Source: Vallitalea maricola (GTDB taxonomy: Bacteria > Bacillota > Clostridia > Lachnospirales > Vallitaleaceae). Taken from it: a stretch of DNA of 64,000 nucleotides. The notes below the pieces were generated by a model. The model saw nothing but the letters and a program-made list of their open reading frames with translations. It did not search any database and had not been told where the DNA came from. Of the stretch, positions 8,935-17,984 are shown in pieces (within the stretch, counting starts at the first letter, position 1; each line of letters starts with the position of its first letter). Position numbers and translations under genes: made by a program. The DNA lies in contig NZ_BTPU01000027.1 in the NCBI RefSeq assembly GCF_036985595.1, positions 62,001 through 126,000 of the forward strand, in the 5' to 3' direction.

Positions 8935-11319
8935 ATGGGGAAATACTTGAAAAAAATAATTGATGCTATTTTATTTGAGCTTACTAAGATACTCATGGTC
9001 TATAGCATAACAATGACTATAATAGGTTTGATGTGGTATGAGATTTCTTATGTTAAGTTATTTGCAATAATAATTATTACATATACAGCATTATCGTTGA
9101 TTACACATAACATGAAGTTTCTATTGGTGAGTATTGTAAGTATGACGTCTCTAATGGTAATAGGCTATGTTGTATTGGTTTTGTCTAACAATCTATTGGA
9201 TTTTATGTCAAAAATAAATAGATATTTAAAATTATATGATGATGCAATAGTAAATGGTTCATTGTTAGAAGTGAAGGACCAGATTATTCCTATAATGATA
9301 ATTGTTTTTATTACCTGCTTAATTGTAATATTGATATCAAAATGCAGATATTCTTTTATAGGTTTATTTGTTACAGGATTAGCAGCATTTTTAACAGCTT
9401 CATTTGTTAGAGGATATTATAATGTTGCTGGTTTCTATATTTTTATAGTAGCTTTAATCACTAATTATTTTTATTATTTTTACATTAAGAATATAAAGAA
9501 TAAAGATAATCAAGGGTTTTACCTTCTGGCGTTGAATTCAATATTATTCTCTATAATTCTTGTTTTCCTGGCTGGAAACTTATATAGAATAAAACCTCAA
9601 CCATTAATGTTTATATATGATATTGGTATGGCTGTAGAAGAATATGTTGACAATATAAAAGAAAAGAATGCTAGAAAAAAAGTATCAGATAAATCAGGTG
9701 GAAAAAATGGATATAATGAATTTTTAGACGAAGAGAAGGATCAAGAGGCAGTTGAATATGAAAGTACTGACATATTGAAACCTAAAGTTGAAACTACTAG
9801 CAAGTCGTTATTATATGTTTATACAGACCATCCAATATATCTAAGAGGTAGTGTTTGCAACATATTTGATGGAAAACAGTGGGATTATTATGTAAACTAT
9901 AGCTTTGAGATTAATGATATGGAGGAACATATTTTTGGATTGAAATGGTTAACCAAAAAATATATCAGGGATGATTCTGTTTATAAGGAGTACAGAGATG
10001 TAACCAATAGTTTTTTTGATGAAGAAAAGGTTGGTATAATATATAAAAATATTGTCACAAATATACTTTTTACACCAACTAATTTCATTTCTATATATGA
10101 TAGTAATGGCAATAATTCAAATGATGTTTTCAGATACGATGCAAGTGAAGTGGCTAGATATAATAAGGTTCTTAAAAAAGATTTTACATGTTCCATAAAT
10201 TATCTAAAACCTAAATATAACATGGAAATGTTTCAGAACATGTTAAGGAGAAGCAAAGAAGGATTATATGATAGTTTTGGGAATTCCAGCTATAAAGAAG
10301 ATTTAACCAATAAAGCTAAAAAGATAAGACAAGAATATATGCAGATTCCAGATGGTACAACAGATAGAATAATAGAATTAGCTAAGAATATAGCAAATGG
10401 TCATAATAATGATTATGATAAAGCTAGAGCAATTGAGATTTACCTAAAATCAAACATTGATTATTCATATTCAACGGACCTGCCTGATGATGGAGAAGAT
10501 ATTATTGATAATTTTTTATTTAAAACAAAAAAAGGTTTCTGTACATACAGTGCAACTGCAATGGTTATTATGCTTAGAAGTGTGGGTATTCCTGCTAGAT
10601 ATGTAAAGGGATTCGTAATTAGAGAAAAAGAAAAGGAAGATGCAGATAATATATTATTCCAAAATAATAATAAAAAAGAAGAGGAATCCAAGAATAATAA
10701 ACGAACTGTTACGGGATATAATGCTCATGCTTGGGTTGAAGCTTATTTGGAAGGGTATGGCTGGTTGCCTTTTGAGCCTACAAGTGGTTTCAATTTTGTT
10801 CAGGAGACAAAAAAGATTGACTACCTTAACAAGCCACAGACAGAGGTTGAAGATACAAAGATAGATGATTTGACTAATAAAAATGTAAAAGAGAAAAAAA
10901 TTCCAACCAGTTATATAATAATTTTCTTGATAACATTCAAGTTAGTGATAAGTGTTTTATTGATTACATCAAGACTTAGAAAACGAAAGCAATATTATGA
11001 AATCAGTACTACACCTAACAAGATAATAAAACTGTTTACAAAAATACTCATGTTGATGGATTTTGTGGGATATAAGAGATATCCTAATCAAACTATTAGA
11101 GAATATGCTAAAAGTATCAACGGACAACTTGATGTAGAAGGATATAATCTAATGGAGTTAACCAAGATATATGAAATTGCTTGTTATAGTAAGGAAGTAA
11201 TTGAGGATGATAAATTAGAGTTGTTCGAAGAATACTATGAAGTAATAAAAAATATTGCCAAGAAAAAATCTAATATTATTATAGTCGGATTAAAATTATT
11301 TTTCTATAATATGAAATAG
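8935..11319 (+). CDS. Membrane transglutaminase-like protein (TgpA/DUF3488-DUF4129 type)
   Basis: This 794-residue protein has about six membrane segments in residues 10-215, an extracytoplasmic region, a transglutaminase core at about 515-640, another membrane segment near 660-680 and a cytosolic C-terminal DUF4129-like tail. Catalytic residues are visible: Cys536 in KKGFCTYSA and His598 in NAHAWVEAYL; the third position falls in GYGWLPFEPT, where Glu replaces the textbook Asp, as is common in this subgroup. It probably acts on proteins or peptidoglycan peptides outside the membrane. The ATG has GAGGGG upstream. Third gene of the MoxR operon; the family length is normal. Confidence 0.9.
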   Translation: MGKYLKKIIDAILFELTKILMVYSITMTIIGLMWYEISYVKLFAIIIITYTALSLITHNMKFLLVSIVSMTSLMVIGYVVLVLSNNLLDFMSKINRYLKLYDDAIVNGSLLEVKDQIIPIMIIVFITCLIVILISKCRYSFIGLFVTGLAAFLTASFVRGYYNVAGFYIFIVALITNYFYYFYIKNIKNKDNQGFYLLALNSILFSIILVFLAGNLYRIKPQPLMFIYDIGMAVEEYVDNIKEKNARKKVSDKSGGKNGYNEFLDEEKDQEAVEYESTDILKPKVETTSKSLLYVYTDHPIYLRGSVCNIFDGKQWDYYVNYSFEINDMEEHIFGLKWLTKKYIRDDSVYKEYRDVTNSFFDEEKVGIIYKNIVTNILFTPTNFISIYDSNGNNSNDVFRYDASEVARYNKVLKKDFTCSINYLKPKYNMEMFQNMLRRSKEGLYDSFGNSSYKEDLTNKAKKIRQEYMQIPDGTTDRIIELAKNIANGHNNDYDKARAIEIYLKSNIDYSYSTDLPDDGEDIIDNFLFKTKKGFCTYSATAMVIMLRSVGIPARYVKGFVIREKEKEDADNILFQNNNKKEEESKNNKRTVTGYNAHAWVEAYLEGYGWLPFEPTSGFNFVQETKKIDYLNKPQTEVEDTKIDDLTNKNVKEKKIPTSYIIIFLITFKLVISVLLITSRLRKRKQYYEISTTPNKIIKLFTKILMLMDFVGYKRYPNQTIREYAKSINGQLDVEGYNLMELTKIYEIACYSKEVIEDDKLELFEEYYEVIKNIAKKKSNIIIVGLKLFFYNMK

Positions 11320-11338
11320 ATATTATAAAGGAATATAA

Positions 11339-12010
11339 TTAGAATAAGCAATCTTCAAGCATTTGGAGGTTGTTTATTTTAATAGTATTCTTATGATAAT
11401 CAATGATGCCTTTGCTTTTCATAAGGGCAAGTTCTCTAGAGAGAGAAGGTCTTGTAACTCCTAATGTTTCCGACATTTCTTTTCTTGATATATTAAGTTC
11501 TATATATAGGTTCTGTTGTTTCTTATACTCTGAGAGTAGGAAATCAGCTATCTTCTGACGCATGTTTTCATAGGAAAGATTTCTAAGTTTTTTATTGAGT
11601 GTAAGTATTTTACTAGATAGTACATTAAGCAGATTGTTCATTATTATATGTTGATGTTCCATAAGATCAATAATCTGTTTTTTTGAAATGTATAGTACTT
11701 CTAATGAATTACAAGCAACTAAAGTTGAAGGATAATGTTTCATATTAGAAAAAAGGATTACTTCTCCAAAGATATCACTAGGATTCAATCTTGTTACAGT
11801 AATAGATTTTCCTAGAGGGTATATTTTTCTTACTTCAATATTGCCCTCAAGGACAATCCCTATTTTATTGCATTCTTCCCCTTCGGTACTGATTATCTGT
11901 TCTTTTGAATAATTAATTACATCATAATCTATTGAAGATAAGATAGATTCAATATCTTCTGTTTTCATATTTTTGAATAAGGAGCAGTGCTGTAATATAT
12001 TAATTAGCAT
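11339..12010 (-). CDS. Crp/Fnr-family transcriptional regulator
   Basis: A 223-residue regulator with an N-terminal cyclic-nucleotide-binding-like beta barrel (about 10-125, IISTEGEECNKIGIVLEGNIEVRK and SDIFGEVILFSN) and a C-terminal winged helix with LNISRKEMSETLGVTRPSLSRELALMKSKG as recognition region. The four cysteines are not arranged as in FNR, so an oxygen-sensing Fe-S cluster is unlikely. A TTG at 12016 is in frame, but AGAGGT is seven bases before the ATG at 12010. It is convergent with the transglutaminase operon and has no partner gene. A Crp/Fnr-type operator-like palindrome sits before hcp at 47433; whether this protein binds it is unknown. Confidence 0.9.
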   Translation of the reverse strand: MLINILQHCSLFKNMKTEDIESILSSIDYDVINYSKEQIISTEGEECNKIGIVLEGNIEVRKIYPLGKSITVTRLNPSDIFGEVILFSNMKHYPSTLVACNSLEVLYISKKQIIDLMEHQHIIMNNLLNVLSSKILTLNKKLRNLSYENMRQKIADFLLSEYKKQQNLYIELNISRKEMSETLGVTRPSLSRELALMKSKGIIDYHKNTIKINNLQMLEDCLF

Positions 12011-12173
12011 AATCAATACCTCTTTTTTAAATAATATATTTTGTAACAGTAATAAAATTTCTTTTCTATAGTTTAATTTATACAGTTGATAATTTCAAGT
12101 ACATATACATAAAGTATTCATTATACTAATATGGATTATTAAATATCTATATGATTAACATTAATCTTCCAAA

Positions 12174-12920
12174 TTATTTAACCCAATAATAACTACAATC
12201 ATTAGCTCTATCTAGATAACCATACTCAATAAGGTATCTTCTAATAATAGCATAATCATCATATATTCTTTTTAAAATTCTATTTATCTCTGTTTCCCTA
12301 TATCTATAGTTGGGTTTGAAATTCTTTGCAATTTGTCTTAGTATAATTATTTTCCTTTTCTCTTTGGAAGGCAGATCCTTTAGTTTACCTTCTGGTGTAA
12401 AATACCTTTTTACTATTTTTTCGCTTTCTTCTTCTGTAATTACGTATCTGTCATCAATCATTGTAGCAGTTTTATGAGGCTCTATTATTTTATTATCATC
12501 AGTATTATTACTTGCCAATTCCATCAAAACTGTAAATATTTTTGCTTGCTTTTCCTTCTCACGTAATTTGAATCTGTAGTTTCTAATGGTAGATTCAGAT
12601 ATATTCAGCTCTTTTGATGTTTCTTTATCATTCATATTTTTATGAAAACATTCTAAAACTTCCTTTTGATTATCAGTTAATCCGGTATACTTTTTATTTA
12701 GGTTAATCAAAAAATTGAATGTTCCACCATGTACTTCATCAATATGATACTGCATTCTCTTTTCAGATGTCATTAGTTGATTATTATAATTATGGATTAT
12801 GCCATTTTCTAATTTTTCTCCACATATAAGACAAATATAATTACCGTTAATCTCATCATATAAATAACCTTTTTTTAAATCATCAATCCTTGCATTCCAA
12901 AATAAATCATTATTCATCAT
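12174..12920 (-). CDS. Zinc-ribbon/LuxR-type HTH/DUF2087 regulator
   Basis: A 248-residue protein in three parts: an N-terminal segment with CLICGEKL and two histidines (possible zinc site), a LuxR-like helix-turn-helix (LTDNQKEVLECFHKNMNDKETSKELNISESTIRNYRFKLR, about 95-135), and a C-terminal DUF2087-like domain (KLKDLPSKEKRKIIILRQIAKNF through the RxxIEYGYLDR end). DUF2087 proteins are presumed transcription regulators. An upstream ATG at 12941 is in frame, but GAGGTG lies six bases before the ATG at 12920. It precedes a noncoding stretch and is divergent from sigI. Function and targets unknown; the domain call is from memory of the family. Confidence 0.75.
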   Translation of the reverse strand: MMNNDLFWNARIDDLKKGYLYDEINGNYICLICGEKLENGIIHNYNNQLMTSEKRMQYHIDEVHGGTFNFLINLNKKYTGLTDNQKEVLECFHKNMNDKETSKELNISESTIRNYRFKLREKEKQAKIFTVLMELASNNTDDNKIIEPHKTATMIDDRYVITEEESEKIVKRYFTPEGKLKDLPSKEKRKIIILRQIAKNFKPNYRYRETEINRILKRIYDDYAIIRRYLIEYGYLDRANDCSYYWVK

Positions 12921-13164
12921 TTTTAACACCTCATATATCATTTGAGTTTATAATAACACATTAACACAATTAAAGCAAACAAAAATTATTTTAGTTTATA
13001 AAAATGCAAACAATAATAAATACAGTTTGGATATTTTGATTTGAAATTAATAAGAATTAAAATGATTTAACATACTAATTTTAAGATATTAATAAACTAT
13101 AGGTAAAAATTACCATTTGTTTGAACCTATATAATCTTATACTATAAGTAGGGAGGTGAAAAAG

Positions 13165-13854
13165 TTGGAAAAGGACAAGTCGCTAGATGAGATGGTATTA
13201 GTAGCGAAGGATGATATACATATAAGAAATACTCTTATAGAGCAGTATAAGCCTTTTATAGCATCAATAATTCAAAGTAAAACAGGTAGATATATTGAAT
13301 ATGGTATTGATGAAGAGCTATCAATAGGGTTAATTGCATTCAACGAAGCTATTGATAAATATGAAAAAGATAAAGGTAGTTTTCTGACTTTCTCAAAAAT
13401 AGTTATAAGTAGAAGGCTTATTGATTATCAAAGAAAAATTTCTAATGCGGGTAATAATATTATACTTTATAATGGTAATGATACTAAAGATGTTGATTTG
13501 ATTGATAAGAAAAGTCTTGATATATATAGAATCAAAAACGAAAATGAGTTAAGACAATTGGAAATAATAGAATTCAAAAAAGAATTATTGACTTGGGGGC
13601 TTGACTTTACCAAACTTGTTGAGCATTCTCCCAAACATACAAGAACTAGAAAATTGTATAAAAAAATAGCCGATCTAATTTTGTCAGATCATGAATTAAT
13701 AAATTATATACATAGTAATAAAAGATTACCTGTTCAAAAAATAGCAGAAAAAATGAAGATACACCGAAAAAAAATAGAACGGGGACGAATATATATTATA
13801 GCACTAATAATTATTAAAATGGGAGATTATGAATATTTAAAAGAATATCTGTAG
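13165..13854 (+). CDS. sigI: RNA polymerase sigma factor SigI
   Basis: A 229-residue sigma-70-family protein of the SigI type: a core-binding region 2 (EQYKPFIASIIQSKTGRYIEYGIDEELSIGLIAFNEAIDKYEKDKGSFLTFSKIVISRRLIDYQRK) and a C-terminal helix-turn-helix region (PVQKIAEKMKIHRKKIERGRIYIIALIIIKMGDYEYLKEYL) ending in the LxxY.EYL pattern of SigI. In Bacillus it serves heat and envelope stress; in Clostridium thermocellum multiple SigI factors respond to polysaccharides through RsgI. A GTG at 13156 lies inside the ribosome binding site GGGAGGTG, so the TTG at 13165, six bases downstream, is the likely start. Its anti-sigma factor follows 11 bases later. Confidence 0.9.
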   Translation: MEKDKSLDEMVLVAKDDIHIRNTLIEQYKPFIASIIQSKTGRYIEYGIDEELSIGLIAFNEAIDKYEKDKGSFLTFSKIVISRRLIDYQRKISNAGNNIILYNGNDTKDVDLIDKKSLDIYRIKNENELRQLEIIEFKKELLTWGLDFTKLVEHSPKHTRTRKLYKKIADLILSDHELINYIHSNKRLPVQKIAEKMKIHRKKIERGRIYIIALIIIKMGDYEYLKEYL

Positions 13855-13865
13855 GAGGTGAATAT

Positions 13866-15077
13866 ATGCGTGCAGTAGTTATGGAGATATATAGTAATCA
13901 TATAATAGTCTTAACAAAAGATGGTCAGTTCAAAAAGATGAAAAAACCCAATAAATATATAGAAATTGGAATGGAAATAAATATTAATAGCGTGACAAAT
14001 ACGAATTACAGAAGAATAGCAGCTATTATTGCAATAGTATTTCTTATTAGCGGATTTGGAGTTAGTGCCTATGCATATTATACACCTTATGGATATGTTA
14101 ATGTTGATATTAACCCAAGTATTGAAATTGTATACAATAGATTTAATAGGATATTAAAGGTTATTGGTGTCAATGAGGATGGAAAAAGTGTTGTTGATAA
14201 CATATCTGATTATAAAAATAAGAAGGTTGAAACATTTTTAAGTGATATAATAGCTGAAAATACATTGAATAATAGTGACCAAGTTAATATCCTTCTTACT
14301 TATGATAAGTTGGAAGAAGAAGCGATAGATAATCTAAAACAATCTATTGAAGAAAATGATAAAGTGAATGTATATGCATTTGAAATTCCTAAAAACGAAT
14401 ATGAAAAAATTAAATATGATAATTTATCACCTGGTAAAGCAGCTTTAATTGATAAAATTAAAGCAAAGAATCCTTCTTATAAAAATGAGAAACTTGAGGA
14501 AAAAACTATAGAAGAGCTTGTTGAAATAGTTGATAAAAGAAACAATAATAAATATAAGGAAAATAATACTAATAAAGATAATAATAATAACAGTAATAAG
14601 AAAAATAATAATGAAAATAAAAATAATAATAGTGGCAATAGCAATAGTAATAAAACCAATAATGATGGCGGTAGCAATGGTAATAAAATCAATAATAATA
14701 ATGGCAGTAGCAATGGTAATAAAACCAATAATAATGGCAGTAGCAATAGTGACAAAACCAAGAATAATAACATTAGTAATAATAGTGATAGCAATAATAA
14801 TAGAAACAAAAATAATAATGTTGAAAAATTAAATAATAATAACGTAAAAGAAACTAGTACAAAAAATATAATAAATCAAAAAGAAGAATCCAAAGTAGAA
14901 AATAAACAACAAAAAAATGTAAAAGAAGAAAAAAGTAATAATAAAAAAACGCAAGATGATATTAAGGGTAATAAAGACCAAGGAAATCATATAGGTCAAT
15001 CCCAAAATAATAAAAAGAATAATGACTCAATTAATGGTAATGGAAATATACATAATAAAAACAAGAATAAAAAATAA
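13866..15077 (+). CDS. rsgI: RsgI-type membrane anti-sigma factor with long Asn/Lys-rich tail
   Basis: A 403-residue anti-SigI factor. Residues 1-45 form the RsgI N-terminal domain that binds SigI; one membrane segment follows at about 53-72 (RIAAIIAIVFLISGFGVSAYA); then the extracytoplasmic domain begins YTPYGYVNVDINPSIEI, containing the NPS motif at which RsgI proteins self-cleave between Asn and Pro. After about residue 215 the protein becomes a roughly 185-residue Asn/Lys/Ser/Gly repeat tail encoded by AAT/AAC-rich repeats. In polysaccharide-sensing RsgI proteins this place is taken by a carbohydrate-binding module, so the tail here may instead span or touch the wall. AGGAGGTG is five bases before the ATG. 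The repeat DNA creates a long Leu-rich ORF on the opposite strand that is an artefact. Confidence 0.88.
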   Translation: MRAVVMEIYSNHIIVLTKDGQFKKMKKPNKYIEIGMEININSVTNTNYRRIAAIIAIVFLISGFGVSAYAYYTPYGYVNVDINPSIEIVYNRFNRILKVIGVNEDGKSVVDNISDYKNKKVETFLSDIIAENTLNNSDQVNILLTYDKLEEEAIDNLKQSIEENDKVNVYAFEIPKNEYEKIKYDNLSPGKAALIDKIKAKNPSYKNEKLEEKTIEELVEIVDKRNNNKYKENNTNKDNNNNSNKKNNNENKNNNSGNSNSNKTNNDGGSNGNKINNNNGSSNGNKTNNNGSSNSDKTKNNNISNNSDSNNNRNKNNNVEKLNNNNVKETSTKNIINQKEESKVENKQQKNVKEEKSNNKKTQDDIKGNKDQGNHIGQSQNNKKNNDSINGNGNIHNKNKNKK

Positions 15078-15100
15078 AAAAAATAAAAAAAAATAATAAT

Positions 15101-15139
15101 ACCCCTAAAATGGTAAAAATGTGTACGAATAGATATAAT
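15101..15139 (+). promoter_or_regulatory. Promoter region of the SLH gene, with a SigI-like candidate
   Basis: ACCCCT at 15101-15106 and CGAA at 15126-15129 resemble the ACCCCC/CGAA elements recalled for Bacillus SigI promoters, though the 19-base spacing is long. A TATAAT at 15134-15139 may instead be a sigma-A -10; no good -35 accompanies it. Confidence 0.3.
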
Positions 15140-15185
15140 ACCCAGATGAATAAAACAAATAAAACAAAAATAGGAGGTTATTATT

Positions 15186-16898
15186 TTGAAGAACAAGAAA
15201 TTAGCAAGAATAATTACAATGGTGTTAGTATTTTCTTTGATATTATCAAATGCTGCCATGGCAAAAAATGATAATAATAAAGGAAATAAAGGTAAGAGTA
15301 AAGTCAATTGGAGTGAACTTTATAAAAAACATGCTGATGAATATAAAACATGGAAGTATGAATATACAAAAAAATTCCAAGATGTTGAAAAAGAACATTG
15401 GGCTAATAAAGATATTGAACGTATGAGTGCAAAAAATTATATCTTAGGAAACGGGAATGGTAAATTCTTACCTAACAAACCAACAAAAAATATTGAGGTC
15501 ATAGCTATGATCCTTAGGATTATGGGATGGGAAGATGATGCCAAAGAGTTAGATGAAATACCAGAATTAATAGAAAACCTTGATATTCCTGAGTGGTCAG
15601 TTAATTACTTAGCTTATGCTTATATAAAAGGAATAATCACTGAAGATGAGTTGAAGAGTTTTGAAGCTAATGGAGCTGCTAAGAGGTATGTTGTTGCTAA
15701 ATATATCGTTAGAGCTTTAGGGTTAAATGATAAAGCATTAGATAATGATGATGAGGATTTGGATTTTGATGATGAAGAATCAATACCTGAAGGAAATAAT
15801 GGATATATATATTTAATTAATAAACTAGGACTCATGTCAGGATTTAAAAATATGTTTAATCCAAATGGTAATTTGACTAGAGCTGAAATGGCAATTTTAT
15901 TTTCTAGATTAGATGATAAAGTAGATTGTGATAAAGACGAGGTAGAGATGGGAGAATTTGTTGAAATATCAAACGGCATTATTACCATCAAAGATGATTA
16001 TGAATCAGAAAGATATCTGCTTAATGAAAATGTAGTCGTATATGATATAGATGGTAAAGAAATCAAATTAACTGACCTGGAAGTAGGAGATCAACTACAA
16101 CTTGAATTTTTTGACCATAAGGTAGTTTACATTGAAGTATTTGAAGAGAAAGTTGATAAAATTCTTCAAACTTATAAAGGGGAAGTAACTAAGGTAGTTG
16201 AAACTGAAGGAGATAAAATGATAAGTATTCTAGTTGATAATGAAGAAAAGGCTTTTGTACTTAATCAAGATACAACTATCAAAAAAGAAGGTCAAGATGA
16301 TTCATTGAATTTTAATGATATTCAAATTGGGGATGTAGTTAAAATAACAAAAATTACTGAAGGTGAAGATTCTTATATTTCAGAAATAGAAATTCAGGTT
16401 GAGGAGCTAGTAACAAAAGTTTATGAAGGAATAGTAATGGCTCTTACAGAGACAACAACCAATAAATTAGTGACTATTCGTAAAGATGATGATAAAGAAA
16501 AAACATTTATAGTTGATGAAAATACTGTGATTAAAAAAGAAGGACAAGATGATGAATTAGAAGTTGAAGATATTAAAATAGGAGACGTAGTCAAGATAAC
16601 TGAAATCACTGAAGGTGATAGTGTAAATGTTAAAGAAATAGAAATACAGATAGAAGAGACGGTAGTAAAAGTTTATGAAGGTAATGTAGTATCTATCGCT
16701 GAGACAGTAAACGAAAAATTAATAACAGTGAATGTGGGAGATGAATCTAAGACTTTTAGTATTGGCGAAGAAACTATAATAAAAGATCATGGAGAAGATG
16801 CAGAGGTTGAAGATATAACGCTTGAAACTAAAGTAAGGGTAACTGAAATTACTGAAGGTGATGAAGTTAAAATAGCACTATTAGAGATGATAGACTAA
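15186..16898 (+). CDS. Secreted SLH-domain protein with three to four tandem beta repeats
   Basis: A 570-residue secreted protein: signal peptide (MKNKKLARIITMVLVFSLILSNAAMA, cleavage near 27), SLH domains at about 65-235 (FQDVEKEHWANKDIERMSAKNYILGNGNGKFLPNKP, and a later FNPNGNLTRAEMAILFSRL), then about 75-residue repeats. Each repeat starts with a YxGxV strand and carries IKKEGQDD...IGDVVKITxITEG; copies begin near 320, 400 and 485, with a shorter one before. SLH domains fix proteins to cell-wall secondary polymers, so this is an S-layer-type surface protein. TTG start with AGGAGG eight bases upstream. It follows rsgI by 108 bases and may be a SigI target; terminator at 16929. Confidence 0.85.
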   Translation: MKNKKLARIITMVLVFSLILSNAAMAKNDNNKGNKGKSKVNWSELYKKHADEYKTWKYEYTKKFQDVEKEHWANKDIERMSAKNYILGNGNGKFLPNKPTKNIEVIAMILRIMGWEDDAKELDEIPELIENLDIPEWSVNYLAYAYIKGIITEDELKSFEANGAAKRYVVAKYIVRALGLNDKALDNDDEDLDFDDEESIPEGNNGYIYLINKLGLMSGFKNMFNPNGNLTRAEMAILFSRLDDKVDCDKDEVEMGEFVEISNGIITIKDDYESERYLLNENVVVYDIDGKEIKLTDLEVGDQLQLEFFDHKVVYIEVFEEKVDKILQTYKGEVTKVVETEGDKMISILVDNEEKAFVLNQDTTIKKEGQDDSLNFNDIQIGDVVKITKITEGEDSYISEIEIQVEELVTKVYEGIVMALTETTTNKLVTIRKDDDKEKTFIVDENTVIKKEGQDDELEVEDIKIGDVVKITEITEGDSVNVKEIEIQIEETVVKVYEGNVVSIAETVNEKLITVNVGDESKTFSIGEETIIKDHGEDAEVEDITLETKVRVTEITEGDEVKIALLEMID

Positions 16899-16928
16899 AA
16901 ATTTGATATAATTTAATATGGTAGCTTT

Positions 16929-16990
16929 TGACTGTATCATGATATAACTTATGGAAAATATAAGTTGTAGGGTGATACAGTCATTTTTTT
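16929..16990 (+). terminator. Intrinsic terminator after the SLH gene
   Basis: Stem 16929-16939 / 16973-16983 (TGACTGTATCA pairing exactly) with an inner AACTTA/TAAGTT helix, followed by seven T. Confidence 0.9.
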
Positions 16991-17007
16991 ATTTATTTAA
17001 TAATATA

Positions 17008-17036
17008 TTGAATTTTAAAAAAATATATGCTACAAT
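17008..17036 (+). promoter_or_regulatory. Promoter of the ABC-2 exporter operon
   Basis: TTGAAT 17008-17013, 17-base spacer, TACAAT 17031-17036; predicted start of transcription near 17043. Confidence 0.7.
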
Positions 17037-17040
17037 ATGA

Positions 17041-17057
17041 TTGACCAAAGTAGTCAA
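17041..17057 (+). promoter_or_regulatory. Palindromic operator TTGAC-N7-GTCAA over the transcription start
   Basis: An inverted repeat of the type bound by TetR-family repressors overlaps the predicted start site of the exporter operon, a position that would block transcription. No regulator gene adjoins the operon. Confidence 0.55.
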
Positions 17058-17084
17058 CGATACTATTAATAAGGAGGTTATCGT

Positions 17085-17984
17085 ATGCATATCATTGAAA
17101 CAGAAAAACTTACTAAGTACTACGGTAAATCAAGAGGAATAATTGATGTTTCACTAAAAGTTGAAGAAGGAGAGATTTTTGGTTTTATTGGACCAAATGG
17201 AGCTGGTAAGTCAACAACTATAAGAACTTTACTATCATTGATTTATCCAACAAGTGGTAGTGCTAAGATATTTGGAAAAGATTGTATAAAAGATGGTGCA
17301 GAGATTAGAAAAAATATAGGTTATCTACCATCAGAAGTTTTTTATTATGATAATATGAGAGTTATTGATTTACTAAAATATTCTGCTAGTTTTTATGGTA
17401 AAGATTGTACAAAACGAATTCATGAGTTAGCAGAAGTAATGAATCTGGACCTTAAGAAGAAAATAGATGATTTATCTTTTGGAAATAAGAAAAAAGTAGG
17501 GATTGTTCAAGGATTACTTCACGAACCAAAATTAATAATACTTGACGAACCAACAGGTGGTCTTGATCCATTGATGCAACAGAAATTTTTTGACCTAATA
17601 AGAGAAGAAAATGAAAAAGGAGCAACAATATTCTTTTCATCCCACATATTAGACGAAGTACAAAGAATGTGTGATAGAGTTGCTATAATTAAGGAAGGTA
17701 AAATAATTAAAACCGAAAGTATAGAATCTTTACGTCAAAGTAGATATAAAAGATTCAGGATTGAATCTCATAAGAATCTTGAAAAAACTGCATTTGATGT
17801 TAATGGTGTTTCAGAACTTGAGGTAAATGAAAATAAAGCAACATTTTTATATAAAGGTAATCTCAATATTATGATTAATAAATTAGGTGGAATAGAATTA
17901 GCTAACCTACTAGTTGAAGAACCAACTCTTGAGGAGATTTTCATGTATTACTATCAAGGGGGTTTAAGTTATGAATATTTATAA
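17085..17984 (+). CDS. ABC-2 exporter ATP-binding protein
   Basis: A 299-residue ATPase with Walker A GPNGAGKST (about 38-46), signature LSFGNKKKVGIVQGL (variant of LSGGQ), Walker B LIILDEPTGGLDP and H-loop SSHILDEV, followed by a C-terminal regulatory extension. It drives a multi-subunit exporter formed with the two membrane proteins that follow. Strong AAGGAGG before the ATG. It overlaps the first permease gene by 14 bases. The family (NatA/CcmA/bacitracin-export like) exports lipids, antibiotics or Na+; the substrate cannot be told. An operator-like palindrome at 17041 suggests induction control. Confidence 0.92.
   Translation: MHIIETEKLTKYYGKSRGIIDVSLKVEEGEIFGFIGPNGAGKSTTIRTLLSLIYPTSGSAKIFGKDCIKDGAEIRKNIGYLPSEVFYYDNMRVIDLLKYSASFYGKDCTKRIHELAEVMNLDLKKKIDDLSFGNKKKVGIVQGLLHEPKLIILDEPTGGLDPLMQQKFFDLIREENEKGATIFFSSHILDEVQRMCDRVAIIKEGKIIKTESIESLRQSRYKRFRIESHKNLEKTAFDVNGVSELEVNENKATFLYKGNLNIMINKLGGIELANLLVEEPTLEEIFMYYYQGGLSYEYL

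Noticed and set aside
11339..12010. FNR-type oxygen sensor
   Set aside because: Cysteine spacing does not fit a [4Fe-4S] cluster site, so only the Crp/Fnr family call is made.
14477..14832. Leu-rich minus-strand frame (14477-14809) and Ile-rich plus-strand frame (14530-14832)
   Set aside because: Both arise from the AAT/AAC repeat encoding the Asn-rich tail of RsgI; no ribosome binding site and absurd composition.
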